Positions 7,438-14,849 of a DNA stretch of 64,000 nucleotides are shown in pieces. How positions within the stretch are numbered: position 1 is the stretch's first letter; every line of letters starts with the position of its first letter. The DNA comes from Haloarchaeobius amylolyticus. Lineage in GTDB: Archaea; Halobacteriota; Halobacteria; Halobacteriales; Natrialbaceae. Both the position numbers and the translations under genes were made by a program. Location of the stretch: positions 930,001 through 994,000 of the forward strand of contig NZ_JANHDH010000002.1 of assembly GCF_026616195.1 (NCBI RefSeq), read 5' to 3'. The notes below the pieces were generated by a model. That model had not been told where the DNA came from. It worked only from the letters and a program-made list of their open reading frames with translations, and did no database searches.

Positions 7438-8232
7438 CTAGTGCGGTTCCGCGATTCCCTGCATCCAGACGATGCCGATGTGGATGGCGATGAGCGTCGT
7501 CACCACGAACGGCAACACGAACACGTGCAGGATGTACATGCGCTGGAGCGTCGCCTGGCTCAGCGAGAAGCCGCCGAACAGGAGCTGGGCGACCCACTCA
7601 CCCGCGAGCGGGATGGACAGCGACATCTCGACGCCGATCTGGCCCGCCCAGTACGCCAGCTGGTCCCACGGGAGCAGGTAGCCGGTGTACCCGAACACCA
7701 TCGTCAGGGAGATGAGGATGATGCCGAGGATCCAGTTCAGCTCGCGCGGCTCCTTGTACGCGCCCGTGAAGTAGACACGGAGCATGTGCAGGAACACCGC
7801 CGCGACCATCACCTGGGCCGACCACCGGTGGATGGACCGGAGCATGAACCCGAAGTTCAGGTCGGTCATGATGAACACGATGCTGTTGTACGCGGTCGAC
7901 GGGTCGCCCGTCGTCGCCGGCGAGTAGTAGAACCCGAGCAGCGCGCCAGAGAGCGCGGCCACCACGTACGCTATCGTGGAGAAACTCCCCAACGCGTACA
8001 ACGGGTACCAGTACCAGAACTTGTTGTCGAGGTTGTACTGCTCCGTGTGGCTCTTGGGCATCTGGAGGTTGACCTTGTAGTAGAGGTTCTCGACCAGCTC
8101 CAGGTAGTCCACGAGCCGAAGACGCTTGTCCATCCAGATGAGGACGGTCAGGTACGTCTTCTCCACGGGCGTGAGGTCCTTCGTCTTCATCCACCCGCCG
8201 TGGTCGTATTCGTCTTTCTTCTCGAGACTCAT
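7438..8232 (-). CDS. petB: Cytochrome b N-terminal subunit (b6-like)
   Basis: Diheme cytochrome b N-terminal half, 264 residues, four core membrane helices. The four heme-ligating histidines are present: H135 and H149 (SIHRWSAQ, FLHMLRVYFTG), H236 and H251 (ILHVFVLP, IAIHIG). The last pair has 14 intervening residues, the spacing of b6 rather than mitochondrial cytochrome b. GYTGYLLPWDQ, conserved in the family, is at about 181-191. An 80-residue hydrophilic N-terminus precedes the first helix. It starts 2 bases after the Rieske gene stop, and the two are certainly cotranscribed. It carries electrons from quinol across the membrane. Confidence 0.95.
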   Translation of the reverse strand: MSLEKKDEYDHGGWMKTKDLTPVEKTYLTVLIWMDKRLRLVDYLELVENLYYKVNLQMPKSHTEQYNLDNKFWYWYPLYALGSFSTIAYVVAALSGALLGFYYSPATTGDPSTAYNSIVFIMTDLNFGFMLRSIHRWSAQVMVAAVFLHMLRVYFTGAYKEPRELNWILGIILISLTMVFGYTGYLLPWDQLAYWAGQIGVEMSLSIPLAGEWVAQLLFGGFSLSQATLQRMYILHVFVLPFVVTTLIAIHIGIVWMQGIAEPH

Positions 8233-8234
8233 TG

Positions 8235-9119
8235 TTACTCCTTATCCGGACGTGGCAGTGCCACGAACGATGCTTCGACGATGTTGAACGGGTCGTACAC
8301 CGACTGGTGGCACTGGCAGTAGATCGCGTCTGCCGCGCCGAACTTGCCGGAGCCTTCCTTCTTGAACCCCGGCACGCAACAGAAGTGCGTACACTTGTTC
8401 AGGTGTGCCATCACACCCTTCTCGGTGCTGGCGGCGAGCCAGCTGTCGGGGTTCTCCTTCGCCAGTTGCTCGATCTTCTCGGAGCGGATGACCTCGACCG
8501 GCATCGTCTCTGCCGGCTCGAGGCCTTCCGAGCGCCAGGTGCCCGTCGCCGGCTTCCCGATACCGGGCGTGCCGACGCCGTTCTCCCAGGTCTTGTAGTC
8601 CTCGAAGTCGCTGAGCTTCATGCGGTCGCCACCGCTGACATCGTTGGACTGCCACTCGTACTGGGAGCTGTTGGTGTACCGGAAGTAGTTCGTCAGGTCG
8701 GAGTTCTCCTCCGCCGCGTTGGGGTAGACGCCAGAGTACGTCTGGACGCCACAGTACTGGAACCACTCCGAGGAGTAGGTGACGCCACCGAGTTGCTGCT
8801 TGGCGACCGTGACCTCACGGCCCTGCTGGTTCTCGGTGGACACCTCGGGCCAGAGGCCCTTGATGTAGAAGTCGTCTTCACCATCGATGGGTTCGAGCTC
8901 GATGGGAATCTGTGGCATCCCGCGGGGTGCGGGACCGTCCGTGTTCTCGACCGCCCGGAAGGTCGTCGTCCCACCGCCTTCACCGCTCGGGGCTGTCGCG
9001 GAGTTCACTGCGGCGGACCCCGCGGTCGTGATGCCCGCGAGTGTCGCGCCGCCCACGACGCCCTTCACGAAGCGGCGACGGTCCGATTCGACCGGATATT
9101 TGTCTTCGTCAACTGGCAT
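8235..9119 (-). CDS. petA: Rieske iron-sulfur protein of the bc-type complex
   Basis: [2Fe-2S] subunit that takes one electron from quinol and passes it on. Cluster ligands C243 and H245 (CTHFCC) and C268 and H271 (CQCH), with C248 and C270 as the disulfide pair, are all present. The N-terminus has a twin-arginine-like start (DRRRFVKGVVGGATLAGI), typical of Rieske proteins inserted by Tat. At 294 residues it is longer than usual because of a polar insertion between the anchor and the cluster domain. It lies 3 bases after the upstream small membrane protein, within the minus-strand operon. Confidence 0.95.
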   Translation of the reverse strand: MPVDEDKYPVESDRRRFVKGVVGGATLAGITTAGSAAVNSATAPSGEGGGTTTFRAVENTDGPAPRGMPQIPIELEPIDGEDDFYIKGLWPEVSTENQQGREVTVAKQQLGGVTYSSEWFQYCGVQTYSGVYPNAAEENSDLTNYFRYTNSSQYEWQSNDVSGGDRMKLSDFEDYKTWENGVGTPGIGKPATGTWRSEGLEPAETMPVEVIRSEKIEQLAKENPDSWLAASTEKGVMAHLNKCTHFCCVPGFKKEGSGKFGAADAIYCQCHQSVYDPFNIVEASFVALPRPDKE

Positions 9120-9122
9120 GGT

Positions 9123-9512
9123 TTACTTCTTGTAATATGGGTAGACCGCACGTTTGAGTGTGTCCATGGCGGAGCCGCCGCCGAGGCTCACGCCATCGAC
9201 GTCCTCCTCACGGATGTAGAGGTCCTCCCACTTGCGACGGCGCTTCTTGACGATCATCACGTCGGGGAGGAACTCCTTGCGGTACAGCAGCAGGATGAAC
9301 GCGAGGTCGATGAAGATGATCGCGAGGAGGAATCCGAGGTACATGTTCCCGACCTCGTCGAGGCCCCAGCCGCTGACGAGTCCGTAGGTGAACACGCCGA
9401 CGAACACGACCTCGATGACGGTCAGCAAGACGATCGCGACCGCGGCAGCCGTGCTCTCGCGAGCCGGTTCGTACCGGTGGATGTCACCGTAGTTGCTTCC
9501 TTTCGTGGACAT
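9123..9512 (-). CDS. Small membrane protein between copper protein and Rieske genes
   Basis: A 129-residue protein with two membrane helices at about residues 21-46 (ESTAAAVAIVLLTVIEVVFV) and 56-76 (MYLGFLLAIIFIDLAFILLL), then a basic cytoplasmic segment (KKRRRKWEDLY). It is packed between the halocyanin-like and Rieske genes with gaps of only 3 bases. Function unknown. A role in assembling the quinol-oxidising complex or anchoring the copper protein is inferred from this position. I recall a DUF7318-type name but cannot confirm it. Confidence 0.8.
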   Translation of the reverse strand: MSTKGSNYGDIHRYEPARESTAAAVAIVLLTVIEVVFVGVFTYGLVSGWGLDEVGNMYLGFLLAIIFIDLAFILLLYRKEFLPDVMIVKKRRRKWEDLYIREEDVDGVSLGGGSAMDTLKRAVYPYYKK

Positions 9513-9515
9513 GGC

Positions 9516-10187
9516 TTACTTCCTCCCGGGGCTACTGCTGTGTGCAGATTCCCCGTACTTGACGATGTAGAACGTGAACATCAGCGAGGCGAGGATCGCG
9601 AGGATGGTCGCGATGCCGACCCAGTGGGCCTGGAACGGCACGCCCATGTGCTCGGGGTCGACCTCACCGCCCCCGCCACCGCTGGAGGGGGCCTGGCCGC
9701 TGTCGTTGACGATGATGGACCCCTTCATGCCGAGCCCGGCGTGTGGGTCACACTGGTACTCGTAGGTCCCCTTCGTCTCGAACGTCGAACTGAATGAGAA
9801 GCCGGTGTTCTCGATGGGCTTGTGGCCCTCCCAGGACGCGCCCTCGGGGACGCTCGTGGGGTTCACGTTGTGGTTGTCGGACTCCCAGACGAACTCGACG
9901 GTCGTCCCGGGCGTGATGTACAGCGGACTGTCCGTGCCGGGTGTGTACACGTAGTTCCCGCCGGGGCCGACCTTGACGGTCTCTGTGCCTCCGCCGCCGC
10001 CTCCACCGGAGGTGCCGGTGCCGGTACCAGTGCCGGTCCCAGTACCTGTGCCGGTCCCCGTGGAGGTGCCGGACGTTCCGGAGGTCGTCGTTGTCTCCTC
10101 CTGCCCGGCAGCAGACGCCGCCGTGCTCGCTGCTGCAGCGCCTCCGGCAACGCCGCTGGCAGCCTTCAGAAAGTCCCGCCTATTCAT
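9516..10187 (-). CDS. Halocyanin-like blue copper protein, membrane anchored
   Basis: Type 1 copper electron carrier, 223 residues, presumed acceptor from the bc-type complex in place of cytochrome c. Order: Tat-type signal (MNRRDFLKAASG), a low-complexity linker of about nine Gly-Thr pairs then seven glycines (residues 43-67), a cupredoxin domain (about 68-162), a Gly-rich spacer and a C-terminal membrane helix (190-210). Copper ligands are H106 (DNHNV), C146, H149 and M154 (YQCDPHAGLGM). First gene of the minus-strand cluster; a TATA-like box lies at 10213-10220. The C-terminal helix means it is tethered, so a soluble shuttle may still be needed. Confidence 0.92.
   Translation of the reverse strand: MNRRDFLKAASGVAGGAAAASTAASAAGQEETTTTSGTSGTSTGTGTGTGTGTGTGTGTSGGGGGGGTETVKVGPGGNYVYTPGTDSPLYITPGTTVEFVWESDNHNVNPTSVPEGASWEGHKPIENTGFSFSSTFETKGTYEYQCDPHAGLGMKGSIIVNDSGQAPSSGGGGGEVDPEHMGVPFQAHWVGIATILAILASLMFTFYIVKYGESAHSSSPGRK
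10013..10063 (-). repeat. Degenerate 6-base repeat coding for Gly-Thr linker
   Basis: About eight to nine copies of a GGNACN-type hexamer in the copper protein gene, encoding alternating Gly and Thr. Third positions differ between copies, so the protein pattern is kept while the DNA repeat is broken up. Such tracts can vary in length between strains. Confidence 0.7.
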
Positions 10188-10212
10188 ACATGAAATGCTC
10201 AGGATTGGGTTC

Positions 10213-10220
10213 GCTTAAAC
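10213..10220 (-). promoter_or_regulatory. TATA-like box for the bc-complex cluster
   Basis: Reads GTTTAAGC on the minus strand, about 27 bases before the copper protein ATG at 10187, and sits within a near palindrome GGGTT...AACCC. It would drive a leaderless transcript of the whole minus-strand cluster. Confidence 0.5.
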
Positions 10221-10247
10221 CCACCGATGCCGCCGCCGAGAACGGGT

Positions 10248-11090
10248 TTACGAATCCGGCTCGGGGGGAGATTCAGACGGTTCGTCCAGCGTGCGCCGCG
10301 TCTCGGGACGGGAGTCCTCGAGGAACTCGACGTCCGGGAGGAACTCCGGGCGCTCCCCGTCCTCGAGGCCGACGGCGCGCAGCCGTTGCTTGTACTCCTT
10401 CGCCCGGAACCGGTCCGAGAGGCGGGCGTTCGCGACCGTCAGGAAGAGCACGATGGCGGTGAGGAGGAAGATGATGCCGGCGACGACCATCACTCCGCGA
10501 GCGATGGCCGAGTCACCGGTCAGCCCCGGGTTCGAGAGGAACGCCGCACCGCCGAACAGGGCGAGCGCGCTCAGCGACAGCACGAACGCGACGGCCTGGA
10601 GCATCCAGTTCCCGAGCTGGCCGCTGCCCTCGGGCACCTCCTCCGGGTGCGGGAGGACGGCGTTCGCCTGGGCCTCCGAGGGCTCGTAGTCGTCCATCGA
10701 GCAGAGTGCGACCGTCGGTTTCACGTCGCGGAGGACGGTGCCGAACCCGTCGGTCGACCCGTCGGGGAACACCAGCGCGTACCCCTCGTCGGAGTACGCG
10801 AGGACGCACTCCTCGCCCTCGTACCGGACGCGCTCGACGATGGCGAACACGTCGCGGGCGGCGACCTGCGCGCGGAGGTCCTGCTGGACCCGTTCGAGCA
10901 ACTCCTGGCCGACGATCCAGGAGTCGGGGTCGAAGACCGCGTCCCACTCCTCGTAGGACATCTCCGCCATGTCCTGCGGGCCGAAGTTCTCGAAGTCGTA
11001 GGTCTCCTCGACGCGTCGGCGGAGTTCCTCCTCTGACGGGTCCGGGACGTCCGCGTCGGTCCCGCCGTCCGCCCGTATCGGTCGAGTCAT
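10248..11090 (-). CDS. Haloarchaeal membrane protein near the bc-complex cluster (DUF7319-like)
   Basis: Function unknown. 280 residues: an acidic soluble N-terminal region of about 150 residues (SYEEWDAVFDPDSWIVGQEL, YALVFPDGSTDGFGTVL), two membrane helices at about 162-185 (LQAVAFVLSLSALALFGGAA) and 196-222, and an acidic C-terminal tail. The start at 11090 (MTRPIRADGG) is preferred because the 37 residues encoded upstream are basic. It lies 60 bases upstream of the copper protein gene on the same strand, and that gap holds its own TATA-like box, so it may be transcribed separately. Confidence 0.75.
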   Translation of the reverse strand: MTRPIRADGGTDADVPDPSEEELRRRVEETYDFENFGPQDMAEMSYEEWDAVFDPDSWIVGQELLERVQQDLRAQVAARDVFAIVERVRYEGEECVLAYSDEGYALVFPDGSTDGFGTVLRDVKPTVALCSMDDYEPSEAQANAVLPHPEEVPEGSGQLGNWMLQAVAFVLSLSALALFGGAAFLSNPGLTGDSAIARGVMVVAGIIFLLTAIVLFLTVANARLSDRFRAKEYKQRLRAVGLEDGERPEFLPDVEFLEDSRPETRRTLDEPSESPPEPDS

Positions 11091-11187
11091 CTGCCGACCC
11101 TTGGGCCCGGACCGGTAAACGCTTTCCGAACGCACGACCCCGCCCGGTTTCAGACGGTTTAACCCGACGGCCCCCCGAGGGACACGT

Positions 11188-11682
11188 ATGGTCGGCGACA
11201 CGACGATCGCGACGGTCGCGCTGGCGCTCGTGACCGCGAGTTTCCCGTTCTACCTCTACGGCGCCTGGATCATGATCGACGCCGACGTGGTGACGTGGGG
11301 GGTGCTCACCTACCACCTGAAGTTCATCGTCACCGGACTGGTGCTCAACACCGTCCCGGTCGTCACGTGGATGGCTCCACGGCTGTTCGAGCAACTGGGT
11401 GGCCTGGCGGCACTGCACGCCTTCCTCGGGCTCCAGGCGTACGCGCTGCTGGTGTTCGCGCTCACGGGCATCTACCGTATCCTCCGCGCGAAGATGCGCT
11501 ACAACCTGTACAACGACCCCGACCAGGACGTGGACCTGGACGAGCTCGGCGAGGACATGTCGCACTGGCGTCGCCGCCTCAGGATCGGCGTGTTCGGCTA
11601 CGTCGTCTTCTGGCTGCTCGCCTACGTGCTGGGCGTCGGACGCTACCTCATCCGGTACGGGTTCCTCGAGGCCCCGTTCTGA
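11188..11682 (+). CDS. Four-helix membrane protein with conserved-looking histidines
   Basis: Function unknown. 164 residues with four predicted membrane helices (about 5-28, 38-62, 72-96 and 132-156). Histidines H43 (TYHLKF) and H77 (ALHAFLG) lie at the edges of helices 2 and 3, an arrangement that could bind heme or quinone, but this is speculation. A cytoplasmic acidic loop (DPDQDVDLDELGED) separates helices 3 and 4. It is divergent from the minus-strand respiratory cluster with a 97-base gap. I recall a DUF7321-type name for such proteins, unverified. Confidence 0.72.
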   Translation: MVGDTTIATVALALVTASFPFYLYGAWIMIDADVVTWGVLTYHLKFIVTGLVLNTVPVVTWMAPRLFEQLGGLAALHAFLGLQAYALLVFALTGIYRILRAKMRYNLYNDPDQDVDLDELGEDMSHWRRRLRIGVFGYVVFWLLAYVLGVGRYLIRYGFLEAPF

Positions 11683-11695
11683 GCCCCTCGCGGCG

Positions 11696-11995
11696 TCAGT
11701 TCGGCCCCTGGTTCGGCATCTCGTCGGGGCCGTTGTCGTCGTTGGTCTGGTTCTCCGCGGTGGTGTTCATCTTGTCTGTGTTCTTGTGCTGGCCCGGTTC
11801 GAGCTCTTCCTCCTCGCGCTCTTCCATCGCCTCCTCGTGTTCCTCTTCGACCTCGCCTTCCTCGTCGTCCGGGACTGCATCGGCCGTCTCGTCGGGTGGG
11901 TCCTCGCCCGGCTCTCCGAGCTCGTCCGGGATACCCTCCTCGTTGCGCTGTTCGACGTGGGTGTTCTGGTCGGCGTCTGTCGAATCGTCCGTCAT
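11696..11995 (-). CDS. Very acidic hypothetical protein
   Basis: A 99-residue protein made almost entirely of Asp, Glu, Pro, Gln and Asn, with a Glu-rich stretch (EEEHEEAMEEREEEELEPGQ) that could be helical. No membrane helix, no motif. The composition suits a disordered haloarchaeal protein, and the opposite strand reads as implausible Leu/Val/Ser runs. It converges with the four-helix membrane protein, 13 bases apart. The starts at 11995 and 12016 are both possible; I chose the shorter. Whether it is translated is uncertain. Confidence 0.5.
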   Translation of the reverse strand: MTDDSTDADQNTHVEQRNEEGIPDELGEPGEDPPDETADAVPDDEEGEVEEEHEEAMEEREEEELEPGQHKNTDKMNTTAENQTNDDNGPDEMPNQGPN

Positions 11996-12142
11996 ATCCC
12001 GACGTTGTCCGGCCATCGAGGTGAGGGCCCGGCCTATTCGGCTAGCCTCCGGGGAGTGCATTAATCAGCAAGCCGTGTTTTTATATTCTGGACAGAATTA
12101 TCTATCATCCAACTGTTCCGGTTGGGGGAACAGGGGGTTACC

Positions 12143-13732
12143 ATGCTTTGCAACGCCCGGGGGTTACGACTGACGAGACGGGTATCGATAGACGAACAGG
12201 GACTCACGCGGGTCCGGCTCGACCTCGATTCGCGGTACGACGTGCCGGTCGACGTCCAGCTGGTCGAGGCAGTCCCCGAGGACCTCGGCTTCGACCACGT
12301 CGGCGTCCCGGAGACGCCGGGCGACTGGCGCGCCTTCGACGACGGGTCGCTGGTCTGGCAGGGCCGCGTCCCGCCAGAGGAGACGACGACCGCCGAGTAC
12401 GCGGCCGTCGTCACCGACCCGGCGGTGGTCGAATCGCTCGACACGCGCCCGACGGTCGCGTCGGTCCAGCGGGTCGATGCCGTCGACGAACCGGACGACC
12501 TGCCGGTCGACCAGACGGTCGAGACGGTCGACCTCCAGCCGGTCGACGCGCTGCCGAGCGACGAGCGCGTCCCGGAACCGGTGTTCTCCGCCGTCCACGA
12601 CATCTCGGAGGCCGACGGCGACGAGCAACCGGCCACGCCCGAGGGGCTGTACCGCTTCGAGATACGCTTCGTGGAGGGGTCCGGCTCCCGGCAGTACCGG
12701 GTCGTCCGCGAGCTGCTGAACGGGACGGACGTGTTACAGACCGAGCCCGACCTCTCGGCCATCGAGGCGCGAGACGACGGGTCGCTCGTGCGGGTGGTCG
12801 TCTGTACCCGCCTCCCGCACGTCGTGGTCGAGGACGCCCTCTCGTCCATCGAGGGCGTCGAGGGGGTCGAGACCTCGGTGCTCCGCGAGCGCCAGCCGAC
12901 GGCCGAGGACGACGCGGCCTCGGCGTCGCTGCGCCAGACGTTCGAGTCGCTCCGCGAGACGGTCGAGCAGGCCGACTACGACGACCTCCGGGAGGACCTC
13001 ACCGAGGCGGGGTTCGAACAGCGGGCGGCCCCAGAGGACACCAGCGACGACGACGAGGACCTCCCGTTCGACGACCTCAGTTTCGACGAACTGGTCGACG
13101 CCGACGCGGGTGACAAGGCGGACGCCGACGCCACCACGACCACCCGCGACGACGGGATGGTCGAACGACTGCTCGCCGAACTCGAGGAGGGGTCGGTCTC
13201 GGAGGACGAGCGCATCACGCTGCGCCGGAAGCTCGGGTTCGACCCACGGACGAGCACCGAGGTCCGGCTCGACCACCTCCAGTCCCGCGTCGAGCGCTTC
13301 GCCGCCTACGCGGACGCGATGGAGACGTTCCTCGACGAGAACGGGACCGGCAAGGACCTCCTCGAGGACCTGCAGGAGGACATCGAGACGCTGGAGGCCG
13401 AGCAGGCCGACCTCGCGGAGGAACTGAGCGCGGAGCGCGAGGAGCGTGCGACCCTCGGCGAGTCGGTCGAGGCGAACGCTGCGGAACTGGACCGCATCGA
13501 CGACCTCGAAGAATCGATGGAGACGCTCCGGTCGGACTTCGAGGAGCGCTCGGAGGCCCTGACGGCCGAGTTGCGAGAACTCGGGGACGCGGTCGACCGG
13601 CTGACCGGCGCCATCGAGGAGGTCGACGACCGGCTCGACGACCTCGACGCGCGGGTCGAAGAGAACGCGAAGGTCCGGCAGGCGCTCGCGGGGCTGGCGC
13701 CGTCGGAGCCGACGCCGGAGCAGGAAGGCTAG
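12143..13732 (+). CDS. Large acidic coiled-coil protein
   Basis: I do not recognise this 529-residue protein. The first 120 residues resemble a beta-rich domain (RVRLDLDSRYDVPVDVQLVE, WQGRVPPEETTTAEYAAVVT). A second small alpha/beta module at about 175-255 includes RQYRVVRELLNGTDVLQ and VVVCTRLPHVVVEDAL. Acidic low-complexity sequence follows, then a long heptad-rich coiled coil from about 365 to 515 (DLQEDIETLEAEQADLAEEL). No membrane helix. The ATG at 12143 follows a purine-rich GGGGGAACAGGGGG stretch. The long coiled coil suggests a scaffold or surface-associated assembly role, unproven. It converges on endonuclease III. Confidence 0.75.
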   Translation: MLCNARGLRLTRRVSIDEQGLTRVRLDLDSRYDVPVDVQLVEAVPEDLGFDHVGVPETPGDWRAFDDGSLVWQGRVPPEETTTAEYAAVVTDPAVVESLDTRPTVASVQRVDAVDEPDDLPVDQTVETVDLQPVDALPSDERVPEPVFSAVHDISEADGDEQPATPEGLYRFEIRFVEGSGSRQYRVVRELLNGTDVLQTEPDLSAIEARDDGSLVRVVVCTRLPHVVVEDALSSIEGVEGVETSVLRERQPTAEDDAASASLRQTFESLRETVEQADYDDLREDLTEAGFEQRAAPEDTSDDDEDLPFDDLSFDELVDADAGDKADADATTTTRDDGMVERLLAELEEGSVSEDERITLRRKLGFDPRTSTEVRLDHLQSRVERFAAYADAMETFLDENGTGKDLLEDLQEDIETLEAEQADLAEELSAEREERATLGESVEANAAELDRIDDLEESMETLRSDFEERSEALTAELRELGDAVDRLTGAIEEVDDRLDDLDARVEENAKVRQALAGLAPSEPTPEQEG

Positions 13733-13760
13733 TCGCAGCCGCGGTGGGAGCCGACGCCGG

Positions 13761-14444
13761 TCACCAGGGGTCGCCCGACGCCAGGTCGACCGCGCCGTCG
13801 CCCTTCTCGGACGGACAGATGTCCGCGAGAACGCACTCCCCGCAGTCCGGGTTGCGGGCGGTACACACCGCCCGGCCGTGGTCGATGAGCAGGTGGGTGA
13901 ACTGCTGCCAGTGCTCCTCCGGGACGACCGGCATGAGGTCGTCCTCGATGGCCTCCGGTCGCTCCTCCTCGGTCAGGCCGAGCCGGCGCGAGATGCGCTG
14001 GACGTGCGTGTCGACGACGATACCCTCGACGATGTCGTGGCCGTGCTGGAGGACCACGTTCGCTGTCTTGCGGCCGACCCCCGGGAGGTCGGTCAGCTCG
14101 TCCATCGTGTCGGGCACCTCGCCGTCGTGTTCCTCGACCATGATGCGGCCGGCCTCGGTGAGGTAGCCCGCCTTGTTGTTGTGGAAGGTGATGCCGTAGA
14201 TGTCCTCGGCGAGTTCCGCCTCGTCGGCCGCGGCGTAGTCGGCGGCGCTCTGGTACTTCTCGAAGAGGTCCTCGGTCACCTTGTTGACGCGCTCGTCGGT
14301 ACACTGCGCCGAGAGGACGACCGCGACCAGCAGTTCCAGGCGGTTCCGGTACCGCAGGGAGATGGTCGAGTCCGGATACTCCGCCTGCAATCGGTCGACG
14401 ACCGCCTCGGCCTGTGCCGTCCGCGTGTCGAGTGGCGTGCCCAT
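13761..14444 (-). CDS. nth: Endonuclease III (DNA glycosylase/AP lyase)
   Basis: Base excision repair enzyme that removes oxidised pyrimidines and cleaves the abasic site. 227 residues. The helix-hairpin-helix LPGVGRKTANVV carries catalytic K126, and the catalytic aspartate is D145 (VVDTHVQRISRRLGL). The [4Fe-4S] cluster cysteines C194, C201, C204 and C210 have the exact C-x6-C-x2-C-x5-C spacing. The ATG at 14444 (MGTPLDTRTA) was chosen because the 18 codons upstream do not resemble the family. Single gene, convergent with the coiled-coil gene. Confidence 0.96.
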   Translation of the reverse strand: MGTPLDTRTAQAEAVVDRLQAEYPDSTISLRYRNRLELLVAVVLSAQCTDERVNKVTEDLFEKYQSAADYAAADEAELAEDIYGITFHNNKAGYLTEAGRIMVEEHDGEVPDTMDELTDLPGVGRKTANVVLQHGHDIVEGIVVDTHVQRISRRLGLTEEERPEAIEDDLMPVVPEEHWQQFTHLLIDHGRAVCTARNPDCGECVLADICPSEKGDGAVDLASGDPW

Positions 14445-14849
14445 GGTGCTGTGTTCGAGGGCCCGGATTTCAGCGATTCGGTTCCCGCGGTGGGGCACCT
14501 GAGGCGTAAAGCCGCACCGTTTTGCCCGTCAAGAACAATCATCTACGTGAGGCGTTCCCCGGCCGACCTTGCCGGCCGGCCGTCGTCGAGCAACCGTCAG
14601 GCACCCATACACACGCTCCAGCACGGCCGGCTGGCGGGTAGGGGGGTCCGGGGGAGCCTCGTGCCCGAAGCACCTTGCGAACCGATACGACTGGACCCTG
14701 TCCGGCCACGACTACCGGGCGTCCACCGACTGCTACTGCCGACCCACACCGGGGCGCCCGGCACTTCGTTCCAGACCACAGACACCGCGAGCGACAGGGT
14801 CGAGACGCTTGCCGTGACTTTTAAGCGCGCACTCGTTGCGTACAAACGT
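14445..14849. other. 405-base divergent intergenic region
   Basis: Region between nth and the decarboxylase gene. It has G-rich and GGCCGGC-rich palindromic patches (CCGGCCGACC...GCCGGCCGG around 14560-14582, GCACGGCCGGC at 14622-14632) but no convincing gene on either strand and no tRNA fold. I looked for SRP RNA and RNase P RNA signatures and did not find them. The only element I can call is the TATA-like box at its right end. Confidence 0.45.
14819..14825 (+). promoter_or_regulatory. TATA-like box for mevalonate-pathway decarboxylase
   Basis: TTTTAAG ends 24 bases before the ATG at 14850, ideal spacing for a leaderless haloarchaeal transcript, and it supports that start against the much longer open frame upstream. 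Confidence 0.6.

Noticed and set aside
10013-10063. Short hexamer repeats that might be taken for a CRISPR array
   Set aside because: There are no spacers, the repeat unit is six bases, and it lies in frame inside a copper protein gene as a Gly-Thr linker.
11399-12064. Hydrophobic plus-strand open frame opposite the acidic protein gene
   Set aside because: Its Leu/Val/Ser runs are the antisense of Glu/Asp codons, and it also overlaps the end of the four-helix membrane protein gene in another frame.
13878-14849. 324-codon upstream extension of the mevalonate decarboxylase frame
   Set aside because: It runs antisense to endonuclease III. The leaderless promoter at 14819 and the family start fix the true ATG at 14850.
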